NCBI GenBank assembly: GCA_937883755.1
Contig: CAKZYA010000014.1
Span: 57,830-121,829 of the forward strand
Direction of reading: 5' to 3'
From: an uncultured Flammeovirgaceae bacterium
GTDB lineage: Bacteria; Bacteroidota; Bacteroidia; Cytophagales; Cyclobacteriaceae
DNA length: 64,000 nucleotides
Shown here: positions 55,510 through 64,000 of the stretch, piece after piece
Layout: each line of letters begins with the position of its first letter
How positions within the stretch are numbered: position 1 is the stretch's first letter
Notes under the pieces: generated by a model
Seen by the model: the letters and a program-made list of their open reading frames with translations, nothing else
Databases searched by the model: none
Told to the model about the DNA's origin: nothing
Program-made: the position numbers and the translations under genes

Positions 55510-56145
55510 TTACCTCAGATTATAATTTCCGCTTGCCCACATCAGCGTGGGTTCTATCCATTTTTTCAGCGGCTTGAATAAAAAACCATGCCCCATACCC
55601 GTTTGTAGCTTAATTTCTTGGAAGTGCTGAATATCGCAGGTGGAAGCTTCTCTTCGAGCGACTGCCGAGACTCCGAATGGGTCGGATTCCTCGTAAATAG
55701 TAAGAATATTACCACAATAGTTGATTTCGGGGATATTCTGTATGTCACTCTCTTGAAAACTACCTATGAACACGAAGTTCAAATCAGGATTATTTGCCAG
55801 TGTGGAAACGTACTGAGCAATATATCCACCTTTGGATGTACCAACTACCGTAATATTTTTAGGTGCGATTCCGACTTGCATCAAACTATCAATTTGACTT
55901 ACTACTTGCTGAGCGTATTCTCGAGCATTTACATTACCTTTTCTCTGTTCGCTGATAACGGTAAATCCACTATTTTCAAGCTTACTGATAATTTCCCGGT
56001 ACTCGACCCGACCATACTGCGGGTGTTCTTCATCCAGACTGTGTGTCTCTAAAAAACGGTTGTGTAGGAAAAAAATATAGCCATCTTTATTTTGTTGGGC
56101 TACTGTCGAGAGAGTAAGTAATATGATAGTAAAGAATAGGTTCAT
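55510..56145 (-). CDS. Secreted alpha/beta-hydrolase-like protein
   Basis: A 211-residue exported protein with signal peptide MNLFFTIILLTLSTVAQQ. The nucleophile elbow appears as VVGTSKGGYIAQ (GxSxG form), preceded by ISKLENSGFTVISEQRKG and followed by FVFIGSF, a candidate acid region ILTIYEESDPFG and the likely catalytic histidine in TGMGHGFLFKP. It would hydrolyse an ester or amide in the periplasm; the substrate is unknown. The GNAT gene lies 16 bases upstream on the same strand, so they may be co-transcribed. Confidence 0.82.
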   Translation of the reverse strand: MNLFFTIILLTLSTVAQQNKDGYIFFLHNRFLETHSLDEEHPQYGRVEYREIISKLENSGFTVISEQRKGNVNAREYAQQVVSQIDSLMQVGIAPKNITVVGTSKGGYIAQYVSTLANNPDLNFVFIGSFQESDIQNIPEINYCGNILTIYEESDPFGVSAVARREASTCDIQHFQEIKLQTGMGHGFLFKPLKKWIEPTLMWASGNYNLR

Positions 56146-56161
56146 TGCCTGAATCGTCTGT

Positions 56162-56677
56162 TTAGTGCAATGTTAAACACATTCGGTGCATCCCTCTCAA
56201 TTCTTCTTTAAAGTCCGGAACCTCTAATCGGGTTCTGCTGTGAAATGAAAATCCAGATTTTTGGTAAAAGGCAATAGAGTTAAGATTGGTATCTAGAACG
56301 CAAAGAAATACTTCAGCCTTGCCCCTTTCCTTTGCTAAATCATTAACATCGCGCATTGCTCTCTTTCCTAACCCTTGACCACTGTATTGGGGGAGAACAT
56401 AAATTTTCTCTATCTCACAGTTGGGTGAGGCTGATAGTTCTTTCGACGACTTGAAATTCATTTTAACGAAGCCTACCCGATTTTCTTCAGCTTCTATGAA
56501 GTAATAATCGTGGTGGTCGTCCGTCAGATCAGAGGCTAGACGGGTAGTGCCAAATTCCTGGGCTAAATATCGCGCTAATCCGCCTTCATTCCAGTGATTG
56601 GCAAACACTTGTGTGTAGCATTCAGTACACAGTGTCTGTAACTCAGTTAGATCGTCTAGTTTCGCTTTTTCCAGCAT
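56162..56677 (-). CDS. GNAT-family N-acetyltransferase
   Basis: A 171-residue acetyl-CoA-dependent acetyltransferase. Motif A, with the acetyl-CoA-binding QYSGQGLGKRAM (Q/RxxGxG/A) at about residues 98-109, is preceded by CEIEKIYVLPQ and followed by AEVFLCVLDTNLNSIAFYQKSGFSFHSR, the GNAT motif B. The acceptor substrate is unknown. It lies 26 bases downstream of the symporter gene and may be part of the same transcript. Confidence 0.9.
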   Translation of the reverse strand: MLEKAKLDDLTELQTLCTECYTQVFANHWNEGGLARYLAQEFGTTRLASDLTDDHHDYYFIEAEENRVGFVKMNFKSSKELSASPNCEIEKIYVLPQYSGQGLGKRAMRDVNDLAKERGKAEVFLCVLDTNLNSIAFYQKSGFSFHSRTRLEVPDFKEELRGMHRMCLTLH

Positions 56678-56703
56678 CCTTATTTAAGTAATAGAATGAA
56701 ATG

Positions 56704-58104
56704 CTATTTAGTGGGGGATTTACCTCGAGAACTAATACCGATAAGTAACCCTGAGATACTTGCTCCCAATCCCCAGAGTAGGCTGGGAATTTCCGAATCT
56801 ACCAAATACTCAAAAATCAACCAACCTAACATGCCCAAGCTAATGGAAAGTAAAGCACTAAGCTCGTTGGCTTTCTTCCAGTATAGTCCGGCCATTAGTG
56901 GTACAAACAAAGAAACCAGGCTAAGAACCGATGATAGAGCCACTAAATCGTAAATATTAGTTTTAAGCGAAGCCATCACTGTAGAAGCTACCGCAACGGC
57001 AATTACCGAGCCTCTCAGTACTCGCAACAATTGAGTATCGTTTTGGATACGCCAGCGAGGTTTGATAATATTTTCAGCCAAAATGGTGGCCGGAGCCAGT
57101 ATTGCCCCGCTAGTAGTACTCATAATGGCAGAAAGCAACGCTCCGAAAAACAAAACCTGAAGACCAGTACCCGTTTGCTGTAGCACTACTATGGGTAACA
57201 TTAGCTGCGTATCCGAAACTGAGGTTAGCAGTGAAGGATATACCTGTACAGTGCATAAACCAATAAATAATGGAATAAATCCGACGGTGAAATACATTCC
57301 GGCACCTAGATAAGATGCCTGCACTGCAATTTTTTCGGAACGCGCGGCCATCACCCGCTGAAAGACATCCTGCTGCGGGATAGATCCTAGCCCAATCGTG
57401 ATCCAAGCAGCAAAATAGTGAACCGAGTCAATGAAGTTGGGTTGAGGCACTGCCCGAAAAAAGCCGTCGGGAGTATTTGCAATCACTGTTTTGAATCCCC
57501 CAGCAGAGTTTCCTAGATCAATTGCTAGAAATAGTAGTCCGGCAATGATGACGATGGTTTGAATGAAATCAGTGATAGAAATGGCCCACATTCCACCGAT
57601 ATAGGTGTAGATGAGAACGACTCCTGTGCCAATCCAGATACCCGCTAGGGTAGGAATCCCTGCCACTGTCTGAAACAGAATACCCAAAGCTACCAATTGA
57701 GCGGCAATCCACCCAAAGTAGGAAGGAACCATACATAGGCTAGATAATAGTTCTACTTTTGGCCCGAATCGGTCACGATAAAAATCACAGAAGGTAAGAA
57801 TATTCATTCGGTAAAGTGGGCGGGCTACCAGTAATCCTACCAGCAGCAAGCACAAAGCGGCACCAAATGGGTCTTCAATAACCCCTAGCAAACCATGTTC
57901 AGCGAACTCTGATGATGCACCCAGTACTGTTTCGGAACCAAACCAGGTAGCGAATAAAGCTGAGGCGGCTAGCACCAACGGAAGTCGTCGCCCGGCCAAC
58001 ACATAGTCACGACTACTTTTTATCCATCGAGATGAAATGACTCCGATCAGGATTGTCAACAGTAGGTAGAGAGAGATAAATACTAATAGCAAGGCTGTAC
58101 TCAA
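56704..58104 (-). CDS. Sodium:solute symporter family transporter
   Basis: A 466-residue permease of the SSS superfamily, with about 13 helices. Family features are SRDYVLAGRRLPLVLAASALFATWFGSETVLGASSEFAEHG, with the sodium-binding TM1, and the following VARPLYRMNILTFCDFYRDRFG. It imports a sugar, amino acid or similar solute with Na+. Located at the end of a minus-strand run that includes two TIM-barrel isomerase-like proteins and a large cytochrome, it probably carries the substrate or product of that pathway. Confidence 0.9.
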   Translation of the reverse strand: MSTALLLVFISLYLLLTILIGVISSRWIKSSRDYVLAGRRLPLVLAASALFATWFGSETVLGASSEFAEHGLLGVIEDPFGAALCLLLVGLLVARPLYRMNILTFCDFYRDRFGPKVELLSSLCMVPSYFGWIAAQLVALGILFQTVAGIPTLAGIWIGTGVVLIYTYIGGMWAISITDFIQTIVIIAGLLFLAIDLGNSAGGFKTVIANTPDGFFRAVPQPNFIDSVHYFAAWITIGLGSIPQQDVFQRVMAARSEKIAVQASYLGAGMYFTVGFIPLFIGLCTVQVYPSLLTSVSDTQLMLPIVVLQQTGTGLQVLFFGALLSAIMSTTSGAILAPATILAENIIKPRWRIQNDTQLLRVLRGSVIAVAVASTVMASLKTNIYDLVALSSVLSLVSLFVPLMAGLYWKKANELSALLSISLGMLGWLIFEYLVDSEIPSLLWGLGASISGLLIGISSRGKSPTK

Positions 58105-58160
58105 ATTGAGTCAGCAATATTAAAAAAATCAGCGACCTGTTAAACTACAAAATGCACTGC

Positions 58161-59048
58161 TCAGGCTTTTTTCTCAAATTTGGCAAACTGATTATAGATG
58201 CGGGTCATTTCCTGTACCAATTCCAAGCCTTCTTTGGGAGGAGCTTGCTCAATCACCACGTAACCACTGTAGCCTTTATCGATCAGGGCTTGAATAATTT
58301 CTTCCCCTTTAGTCACTCCTTCACCGTAAGGAACGCTTTTATACGTACCAAAGGCTACTACATCCTTGAGGTCGATGTGGTTAATCTTGCTATGAAATTG
58401 CTCAATGATATCAAAGTTACTCACGCCAGCTCCGTCAAAGTGGCCCATATCTAGGCACATCCCTACGTGCGATGAGTCTACCGCTGCAAAGATTTTTTCG
58501 TAATCTTCAATATTCTCAATATTGTTGTTAGCATGGTTTTCCACGGTGACTAGTACGTCCAAGTCTTCCGCTGCTGGAGCTAATTCTTTGAGTACCTCAA
58601 TCACTGTACCTAGTCCGCCTTGCTCACCTCGCTTGGCTCCGGTGAATTTTACCCGACTGCATCCTAACTCTTTTGCCTTTTCCATGAGCCAAAGCTTATG
58701 AGCAGTATCTTTAGCAGCATTTCCTCCGAACGAACTACCCTGAAGCGAGATAGGGGTTAGTCCGTTATGATAACAGCGTTCGCGAATACTATCTATTCCT
58801 GCTGGGCTTAGTGAGCGGGGATACCATACATTAAATTCTACATTACGGATGGGAGTTTGTGGAATGATCTCAAAAGCGGGCTTAAAAAACTCATCCCCAA
58901 AACCGTCCAGGCAAATGGTGGCAATAGCGAGCTCTACACCCATTTCTTTTGTTGAAATACTAGGATAGGGCGAAGAGGCAGTGAAGCCAAGTCCGGTGAG
59001 TAGTGCAGAGCTTTTTACAAAATTGCGACGGTTAAGGTTGGTAGACAT
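58161..59048 (-). CDS. Sugar phosphate isomerase/epimerase-like TIM-barrel protein, Tat-exported
   Basis: A 295-residue protein of the xylose-isomerase-like TIM-barrel superfamily. The N terminus NRRNFVKSSALLTGLGF is a twin-arginine (Tat) signal, so the folded protein is exported to the periplasm. The barrel holds VTVENHANNN, CLDMGHFDGAG, INHIDLKDV and YSGYVVIEQ, with the metal-binding glutamate, histidine and aspartate pattern of the family. It lies immediately after the cytochrome gene (one-base gap) and is a relative of the 61741 protein. The sugar is unknown. Confidence 0.85.
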   Translation of the reverse strand: MSTNLNRRNFVKSSALLTGLGFTASSPYPSISTKEMGVELAIATICLDGFGDEFFKPAFEIIPQTPIRNVEFNVWYPRSLSPAGIDSIRERCYHNGLTPISLQGSSFGGNAAKDTAHKLWLMEKAKELGCSRVKFTGAKRGEQGGLGTVIEVLKELAPAAEDLDVLVTVENHANNNIENIEDYEKIFAAVDSSHVGMCLDMGHFDGAGVSNFDIIEQFHSKINHIDLKDVVAFGTYKSVPYGEGVTKGEEIIQALIDKGYSGYVVIEQAPPKEGLELVQEMTRIYNQFAKFEKKA

Positions 59049-59049
59049 A

Positions 59050-61662
59050 TTACTTTAGAGAGGTTAAGTAGGCAATTAGGTCATTGAATTCTGAGGCAGT
59101 CATGGTATTTTCTAACCCTTCGGGCATTAATGATGACGATACTGGGCCGTAATCTTGAGGCTCTTTATAGGTTACAAATTCGCCGCTAGTTGCCATCAAT
59201 TCTACGTTGCTGTACCCCACGTCAATCTGACGACCTAAATGCGTAGTTCCATTTTTATCGGTGACAAACCAGCCTTGCCACTCAGGAGCCATTTCAGCAG
59301 ATGGTTCCAAAATAGCCATCGCTAACTGGCGGGATGACTTGCTACTTCCGATATTGGACAAGTCCGGACCATAGTTACTTCCCCAGCCATCTATCTGGTG
59401 ACAATTCTGGCACTGAGCGGTTATTGATTGGAAAACTAGCTTGCCCCGAAGCGGATCGCCACGGTCATCTACCGACTGATACCACTGCTCATCGGAAGCA
59501 GGATGGTCTGTATTAGTGCTTTCGGCGCGACAAAGCTGCCAGCGAGCTTGGGCTGCCGGATGACTGGAGGCAAACTGGACTACGCTCTTTTCTATATCCT
59601 CTTGACGGCAGCGACAAAGGTAGCTTACAGCCGTTTCGGTCAGCACTGAATTATCTTCGGACAGTAGCTGAACTATTTCATCGCAAAACGTGCCAGCTTG
59701 GTATTCCAGGGCTACTAGTGCTTCACCTCGTACCGAGGGCTTAGCCTGTGCATTCAAAGTGAGTTGGAGCAGGGCTTGGGCTACTGAATCATTTCTTACT
59801 GAGCGTACTGCTTGCAAGATAGATGATTGCATGATTGGAGAAGCAGTAGGGAGCGATGAAAGCAGAAGAGGAAGAACAGATTGAATATCATCTAAATAAG
59901 ACAGTGCTATTGCCCGAATCTCTTCATTGATTTGAGTATTATGGATGAGCGACGTTAAGTAACCCGATGGTAACTCTCGCTTTAAAGCTTTTGATTTTGG
60001 CTCCGACTGACTTTGATAGGCTTGAAGAAAATCAGGTTGTAGATGGCGTAAGGTAGCTAAATAGGTTTCAAATAAAGACGGAGGAATATCTCCACTAGCA
60101 AGCAAATCTTCTATATCCGAATACACATCGTCTTGGGAGTGCTGGGCGGTATAAATCAATGCCATACGTTTTACGTCTTCATTAGCGTCTTTTAACAGTA
60201 TTCGTAATAAGTCTGAAGGTAGCTGTTCCGATGATTTCATAGCAATAAGTACCGCTTCCTGCCGAAGCTTTGCATCAGTTTGCTGAGTGAGTTCCAATAC
60301 CCTTGAGAAATACTGGGCATCTCGTAATTTATAGCGGGCGTTGGCTCGCACAAAAGCATCTACAGAAGATAAGGCTTTCACTAGCTCTTCAGTATCTCCT
60401 GAGGCAACTCGAGTATTGAAGGAACCATTTTTAGCTTCCTCTTCAGTGAGTGAAGTAGCCAATGGTTGGTTGCCTTCCGAGCGTAACCGCCAGATTCTGC
60501 CCTGACCGTGATTAGGATATTGCCGTACTACCCAATCAGTGATATACAAATCACCGCGACTATTAGTCGCTAATGCTACTGGGTGAAAGGTGCTGTCGCC
60601 TTGTAAAATTGGTTCGGGTACTCCGGTTACGGTACTTTGGGAAGGTTGGAGAGGAACCCGTACCAAATTATTTTCTTCCCAAATTGTACTAATAATATTT
60701 CCTTGGTACTCACTCGGAAAACTAGTGAAGCTAGCATCAATTAGCCCCGAAGGAGCTTCACCAATTCCCGCTGCATAGGGAAGGGTACCGGGCAGTTCGC
60801 CATTCCAGGCTAAAAAGGGATGAAGGCCACTACCACCGTACAGCGACTGATAACCATAGTTGCCCCCTAAGACAATATCTACTAAGCGGTTCGGCCCTCG
60901 GCTATCTGGATCATTGTCTACCAGCAGTAGACGCCCTTCTTTAGAAAACTTTAGATCGAATGGATTCCAGAACCCAGTGGCTACTTCCTCAACCTGACTA
61001 CCGTCGGTACGACAGCGAAAAACGTTTCCGCCGTCGCCGTAACCGCTAATCGACGAGCCATCAGTACCCTCAATACGCCATTTTAGTCCGTTAGTATTTC
61101 CTCGCGAAATGTATAACCAACCATCAGGAGAGTAAGTGATTCCTAGAATTCCGGCATGGTCGTAGACACTTTCGGGAGTGATCATCTGGAGTAAACGCAC
61201 TCGCTCATCGCTTACACCGTCATTATCTATATCCCGAAAAGAAAACACTCCATCCTTTTCAACTAAGAAAAGAGTATTCTCCGCTCCGAACGCCAGATTC
61301 ATACCATCGTTGATACTGTCGGCGTACACCATCCAGGTTTCGGGAATGCCGTCTCTGTTTTCGTCAACCCCTTTTTTGATTCGGTCAAAAGCTGGACCGT
61401 TGTAGTCACTAGGGGGAGAGTGGGTATGGGATTCTAGTACGTATAGCTGATCGTTTTCGTCAATAGCCAGCCCAATGGGAGTCATGATCTGTGGACTCTC
61501 CGCTATCAAATCTAATAACAGATTTGAGTCTAGTACTTTTGGGTAATTAGTTTCATCTAGTTTAGGCGAGTGACACTGAGCCAAAAAACATCCCGTAATT
61601 ACCCAACGGCTAAGCCTGATAAATGCTGCTGAAAACTTTGTTTTTACGACTGATAATAGCAT
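59050..61662 (-). CDS. PVC-type haem-binding propeller/HEAT/cytochrome c lipoprotein
   Basis: An 870-residue lipoprotein (lipobox LAQC near residue 29). Residues about 45-400 form a beta-propeller related to PQQ/sorbosone dehydrogenases (PIGLAIDENDQLYVLESHTH; LYISRGNTNG; HPVALATNSRGDLYITDW). Residues about 410-720 are HEAT-like helical repeats (VKALSSVDAFVRANARYKLRDAQ; LRQEAVLIAMKSSEQ). The C terminus is a cytochrome c domain with CQNCH at 751-755 and GPDLSNIG, plus a likely axial methionine near MPEGLENTMT. This composition is seen in the large periplasmic redox proteins first noted in Planctomycetes. It abuts the Tat isomerase gene downstream by one base, so they belong to one pathway. Confidence 0.88.
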   Translation of the reverse strand: MLLSVVKTKFSAAFIRLSRWVITGCFLAQCHSPKLDETNYPKVLDSNLLLDLIAESPQIMTPIGLAIDENDQLYVLESHTHSPPSDYNGPAFDRIKKGVDENRDGIPETWMVYADSINDGMNLAFGAENTLFLVEKDGVFSFRDIDNDGVSDERVRLLQMITPESVYDHAGILGITYSPDGWLYISRGNTNGLKWRIEGTDGSSISGYGDGGNVFRCRTDGSQVEEVATGFWNPFDLKFSKEGRLLLVDNDPDSRGPNRLVDIVLGGNYGYQSLYGGSGLHPFLAWNGELPGTLPYAAGIGEAPSGLIDASFTSFPSEYQGNIISTIWEENNLVRVPLQPSQSTVTGVPEPILQGDSTFHPVALATNSRGDLYITDWVVRQYPNHGQGRIWRLRSEGNQPLATSLTEEEAKNGSFNTRVASGDTEELVKALSSVDAFVRANARYKLRDAQYFSRVLELTQQTDAKLRQEAVLIAMKSSEQLPSDLLRILLKDANEDVKRMALIYTAQHSQDDVYSDIEDLLASGDIPPSLFETYLATLRHLQPDFLQAYQSQSEPKSKALKRELPSGYLTSLIHNTQINEEIRAIALSYLDDIQSVLPLLLSSLPTASPIMQSSILQAVRSVRNDSVAQALLQLTLNAQAKPSVRGEALVALEYQAGTFCDEIVQLLSEDNSVLTETAVSYLCRCRQEDIEKSVVQFASSHPAAQARWQLCRAESTNTDHPASDEQWYQSVDDRGDPLRGKLVFQSITAQCQNCHQIDGWGSNYGPDLSNIGSSKSSRQLAMAILEPSAEMAPEWQGWFVTDKNGTTHLGRQIDVGYSNVELMATSGEFVTYKEPQDYGPVSSSLMPEGLENTMTASEFNDLIAYLTSLK

Positions 61663-61740
61663 CTGGTTAAGATAACTAATATTTCCCTTTGTTTGATTAA
61701 CAAAAGGTCAAATCAGTGAGCGTAGAGACCGAAGTAGTAC

Positions 61741-62823
61741 TTAGGATTGATACGCGGCAGAAAGATTATCACGTACTCTTTCTAGTAACTCCCGAGTCTT
61801 AATAATGCCTTCTTCCTCTTCTAGGTTACTGCCCTCGTACTCTACTCCCACAAAGCCACGGTAACCAGCATCGAGTACAATCCGCATCATTTTTTCATAA
61901 TCAGTATGGGCTTCTTCTCCCTGCTCATTGAAGTCGTGGGTTTTAGCACTTACTGCTTTAGCGTAGGGCATAAGTTCATTTACTCCCTGATAGCGATCAT
62001 ACTCTTCTTCGCAAGGAGGATTCGGGTTCTCAGCAGTTGGGTACTCCCGCTTTATGCAGAAGTTGCCGAAATCAGGCAGGGTACCTACTCGCTCATTTCC
62101 AGCCATTTTCATCACACCTGCCAGCCATTCACCATTGCTAGATAGGCCACCGTGATTTTCCACTAATACATTTATACCCGCTTTATCGGCGTATTCACCT
62201 AATTTAGCTAACCCTTCCGCCGCTAGTTTTTGCTGCTCTTCGTAGCTACCGCTGCTCTGAGCATTCACCCGGATGGAGTGGCAGCCTAGGTATTTAGCGG
62301 CATCTACCCACTTATAGTGATTCTCTACAGCTTTCATTCGCTCAGCTTCATCTGGGTCACCCAGTGCTCCTTCCCGGTCGCACATAATGAGGAGGGCTTG
62401 TACTTCAGCATCAGTGCAAGCTTGCTTAAGGTCGGCTAGGTATTGGGCGTCTTCAGCTTTGTTATAAAAAAACTGATTGACAAACTCCACTCCTTCAAAC
62501 CCCAAGTCGCGAGCTTTTTGTGGGAATTGTAAGTTGTTGAGTTTACTGTCAGCAATCACACGTTCGTAATCAGTATCGTAGAGCTTAGCACGTTCGGGCC
62601 AGGGCATGGTTTGTACGGCAGGGTTGAACAAGGATTTGTTCAGCGACCATTGGGCGAGAGAAATCTGATACAATGGTTCGGCAGCTGTTTCTACCGCAGG
62701 TGTACTTTCGTCGCTGACTGCTTCATTTTGGGTAGTATTAGAAGAGCAAGCATAGCCTAATAGCCCGGCTCCGGTGATTGCTAGAGATGATCGTTTGATA
62801 AATATTCTTCGTTGCATAAACAT
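61741..62823 (-). CDS. Tat-exported TIM-barrel isomerase-like lipoprotein
   Basis: A 360-residue relative of the 58161 protein. The N terminus [25 protein letters not shown] has both a twin-arginine motif and a lipobox (Cys26), pointing to a folded periplasmic lipoprotein. Barrel motifs include [76 protein letters not shown] and [11 protein letters not shown], matching the sugar-phosphate isomerase/epimerase superfamily. The start at 62823 could also be the ATG two codons later. It is 78 bases upstream of the cytochrome gene and opens the cluster. Confidence 0.85.
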   Translation of the reverse strand: MFMQRRIFIKRSSLAITGAGLLGYACSSNTTQNEAVSDESTPAVETAAEPLYQISLAQWSLNKSLFNPAVQTMPWPERAKLYDTDYERVIADSKLNNLQFPQKARDLGFEGVEFVNQFFYNKAEDAQYLADLKQACTDAEVQALLIMCDREGALGDPDEAERMKAVENHYKWVDAAKYLGCHSIRVNAQSSGSYEEQQKLAAEGLAKLGEYADKAGINVLVENHGGLSSNGEWLAGVMKMAGNERVGTLPDFGNFCIKREYPTAENPNPPCEEEYDRYQGVNELMPYAKAVSAKTHDFNEQGEEAHTDYEKMMRIVLDAGYRGFVGVEYEGSNLEEEEGIIKTRELLERVRDNLSAAYQS

Positions 62824-62986
62824 TTTTTTGCCCCAATTTACAATTTTAGCAGAAAATGCCGAACGAAAGAGGTGCTGTTGGCTACTAACTAGTAGAATAG
62901 TACTTGGAGAAATACAACAACTAAGGCTTTATTGGTGAAAAATTCATAATTTTATTAACTTTTCTGTATCGAGAACCTATATAACC

Positions 62987-63430
62987 ATGCAAGAAGTGAA
63001 AAAGATTAAACTAACAGAAAAATTTGGAGATGATGGCCTAGCTAGAAATAATAGTACGGTGAAAGCTAATGATGGAGGAGATGAACCAATTAGTTCTGCG
63101 CTGAGTAAGCCAGATATTAATTGGCTACAGAACCGGGAAAACCGGACTAAAATCGAAGGAGCACCCGGGAATCTGTGGATATCAAATAAACCTTTGTGGG
63201 TTTCTGAGATGAGTAAGGACAATAGAGGCGGGAAAATGATGGGCACCCAAGGAGTAAGCCGAAGTGTACATAAAGAGAAGAAGTATGTTGTAGTAAGCAT
63301 GAGGGGCGATCAGATTCAAAACATTCAAGGTACGTATCGGGATAATACGCAGCGGGTGAACAGATTTAGCCCACGTAGAAGTTTCCGAGGTGACCGACCT
63401 AAGCCCTCACGGCCTAAAGAAGAATTTTAG
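62987..63430 (+). CDS. Hypothetical basic, partly disordered protein, 147 aa
   Basis: A 147-residue soluble protein with no recognised domain. The N terminus is charged (KKIKLTEKFGDDG). The C-terminal 40 residues are arginine- and proline-rich (RFSPRRSFRGDRPKPSRPKE) and look disordered, which could bind RNA or another acidic partner. The start ATG at 62987 follows 163 bases of A+T-rich upstream DNA. No neighbour suggests a function. Confidence 0.6.
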   Translation: MQEVKKIKLTEKFGDDGLARNNSTVKANDGGDEPISSALSKPDINWLQNRENRTKIEGAPGNLWISNKPLWVSEMSKDNRGGKMMGTQGVSRSVHKEKKYVVVSMRGDQIQNIQGTYRDNTQRVNRFSPRRSFRGDRPKPSRPKEEF

Positions 63431-63722
63431 GATCAGCCCGATTAAAGGAAAATCAGAAATCTCTTTCATATAGACTCATCGTTAGTAACGACTGAAATAT
63501 ACTTTATAGTTGTCGTTAGTATTTAGTACGCTGAAAACAGTAGTTTATATTATTAGCAGAGCAAACTAAATGAAGAATCTAATAGCTTTTACTCGGATAA
63601 AAGAAATCAATAGCGTTTGCTGATTGTGAAAAAATAGGAGTAATTAGTCTCCGTTATCCGCCAATATCAGTCAGATAGCGGAGATATTGCTGTTATTAAT
63701 TAGTTGTAGAGCATTAAGAATA

Positions 63723-63986
63723 ATGAATCAAATCATAAATAAATCGGTAACAAAATCAACTTTAAGGGGGCCTACTTTTGCTGCCATTATTCTCGCCGTA
63801 TTTGGCTGTAAACCCTCGTTATATGTGCAAGAAGAAAAGGTAATTTATAAAGACATTGAAATACCATTGTATGAAACTTCAATAAATGATATTGAAAAAC
63901 AGCTTGGATTAAAATATGAAAAAATTAGCTGGAATGAATATAGTACTGAGAGCATGTTAAAAAATTCTGTTTGGTCATGCGTTTAA
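63723..63986 (+). CDS. Small putative lipoprotein, 87 aa
   Basis: From the ATG at 63723 the product is 87 residues. The hydrophobic segment GPTFAAIILAVFGC has a lipobox ending at Cys, followed by a charged mature part with KYEKISWNEYSTES, ending WSCV. An in-frame start at 63687 would add twelve residues. It is close to the right edge, so whether the stop at 63984 is the natural end or a truncation cannot be judged. The upstream gap 63431-63722 holds only A+T-rich DNA and a short CGTTAGTA direct repeat. Confidence 0.55.
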   Translation: MNQIINKSVTKSTLRGPTFAAIILAVFGCKPSLYVQEEKVIYKDIEIPLYETSINDIEKQLGLKYEKISWNEYSTESMLKNSVWSCV

Positions 63987-64000
63987 ACGATTAAGAATGA

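Noticed and set aside
1..64000. tRNA, rRNA, riboswitches and CRISPR arrays
   Set aside because: Intergenic regions were scanned by eye for cloverleaf arms, conserved rRNA blocks and repeat-spacer patterns and none were seen. A covariance-model search would be needed to exclude small structured RNAs.

Overview
The window looks like chromosome from a member of the Bacteroidota, most likely a Cytophagales-type (possibly marine) bacterium. The evidence is a SusC/SusD pair, proteins with C-terminal type IX secretion (T9SS) sorting domains, many lipoproteins and outer-membrane beta-barrels, a Lacal_2735-type small protein, and upstream motifs resembling the Bacteroidota TAnnTTTG promoter. No tRNA, rRNA, CRISPR array, complete insertion sequence or prophage was seen. 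The species cannot be named from the sequence.

Layout. 0-6.5 kb: an unknown small protein, a large secreted M6-type metalloprotease with seven Ig-like repeats and a T9SS tail, and a sulfatase. 6.5-11.1 kb: a tandemly duplicated two-gene cassette (LVIVD-repeat lipoprotein followed by a secreted beta-barrel protein). 11.2-16 kb: an MFS transporter, a VOC protein, an AraC-type regulator and a Uma2 protein. A junction here carries a heptamer tandem repeat, two short MITE-like elements with terminal inverted repeats and target duplications, and a broken second copy of the AraC regulator's 3' end. 16-24.9 kb: mostly housekeeping genes (GH3-like acyl-adenylating enzyme, lptB, folC, trmB, a CPBP membrane protein, an SDR, a probable PIG-L pseudoenzyme, a holin-like pair). 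25.4-27.3 kb: a PQQ-type sugar dehydrogenase lipoprotein with a cytochrome c, followed by a decayed gene.

27.8-37.6 kb: a complete chemosensory cluster split into two divergent operons: porin-MCP-cheR-cheW-cheD on the minus strand and cheY-cheA-cheB on the plus strand. No flagellar genes are present, so the output is unknown (gliding, pili or transcription are inferences). 37.6-50.6 kb: a cupin, the SusD/SusC pair, a POT peptide transporter, a pair of uncharacterised histidine-rich membrane proteins with duplicated motifs, and a penicillin-acylase-family hydrolase with a small membrane partner. 50.6-53.3 kb: small proteins, a CvfB-like RNA-binding regulator, a TPR protein and a Lacal_2735 protein. 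53.3-55.5 kb: a broken T9SS-exported repeat protein and a probable decayed small membrane gene. 55.5-62.8 kb: a minus-strand run with two Tat-exported TIM-barrel isomerase-like proteins, a large PVC-type cytochrome/propeller protein, a sodium-solute symporter, a GNAT enzyme and a hydrolase, which suggests oxidation and uptake of a sugar or polyol. 62.9-64 kb: two proteins of unknown function.

The most unusual items are the histidine-rich membrane pair at 44.7-47.6 kb, the duplicated lipoprotein/barrel cassette, the two MITE-like elements beside a gene remnant, the PIG-L homologue that has lost its metal site, and several recently decayed genes.
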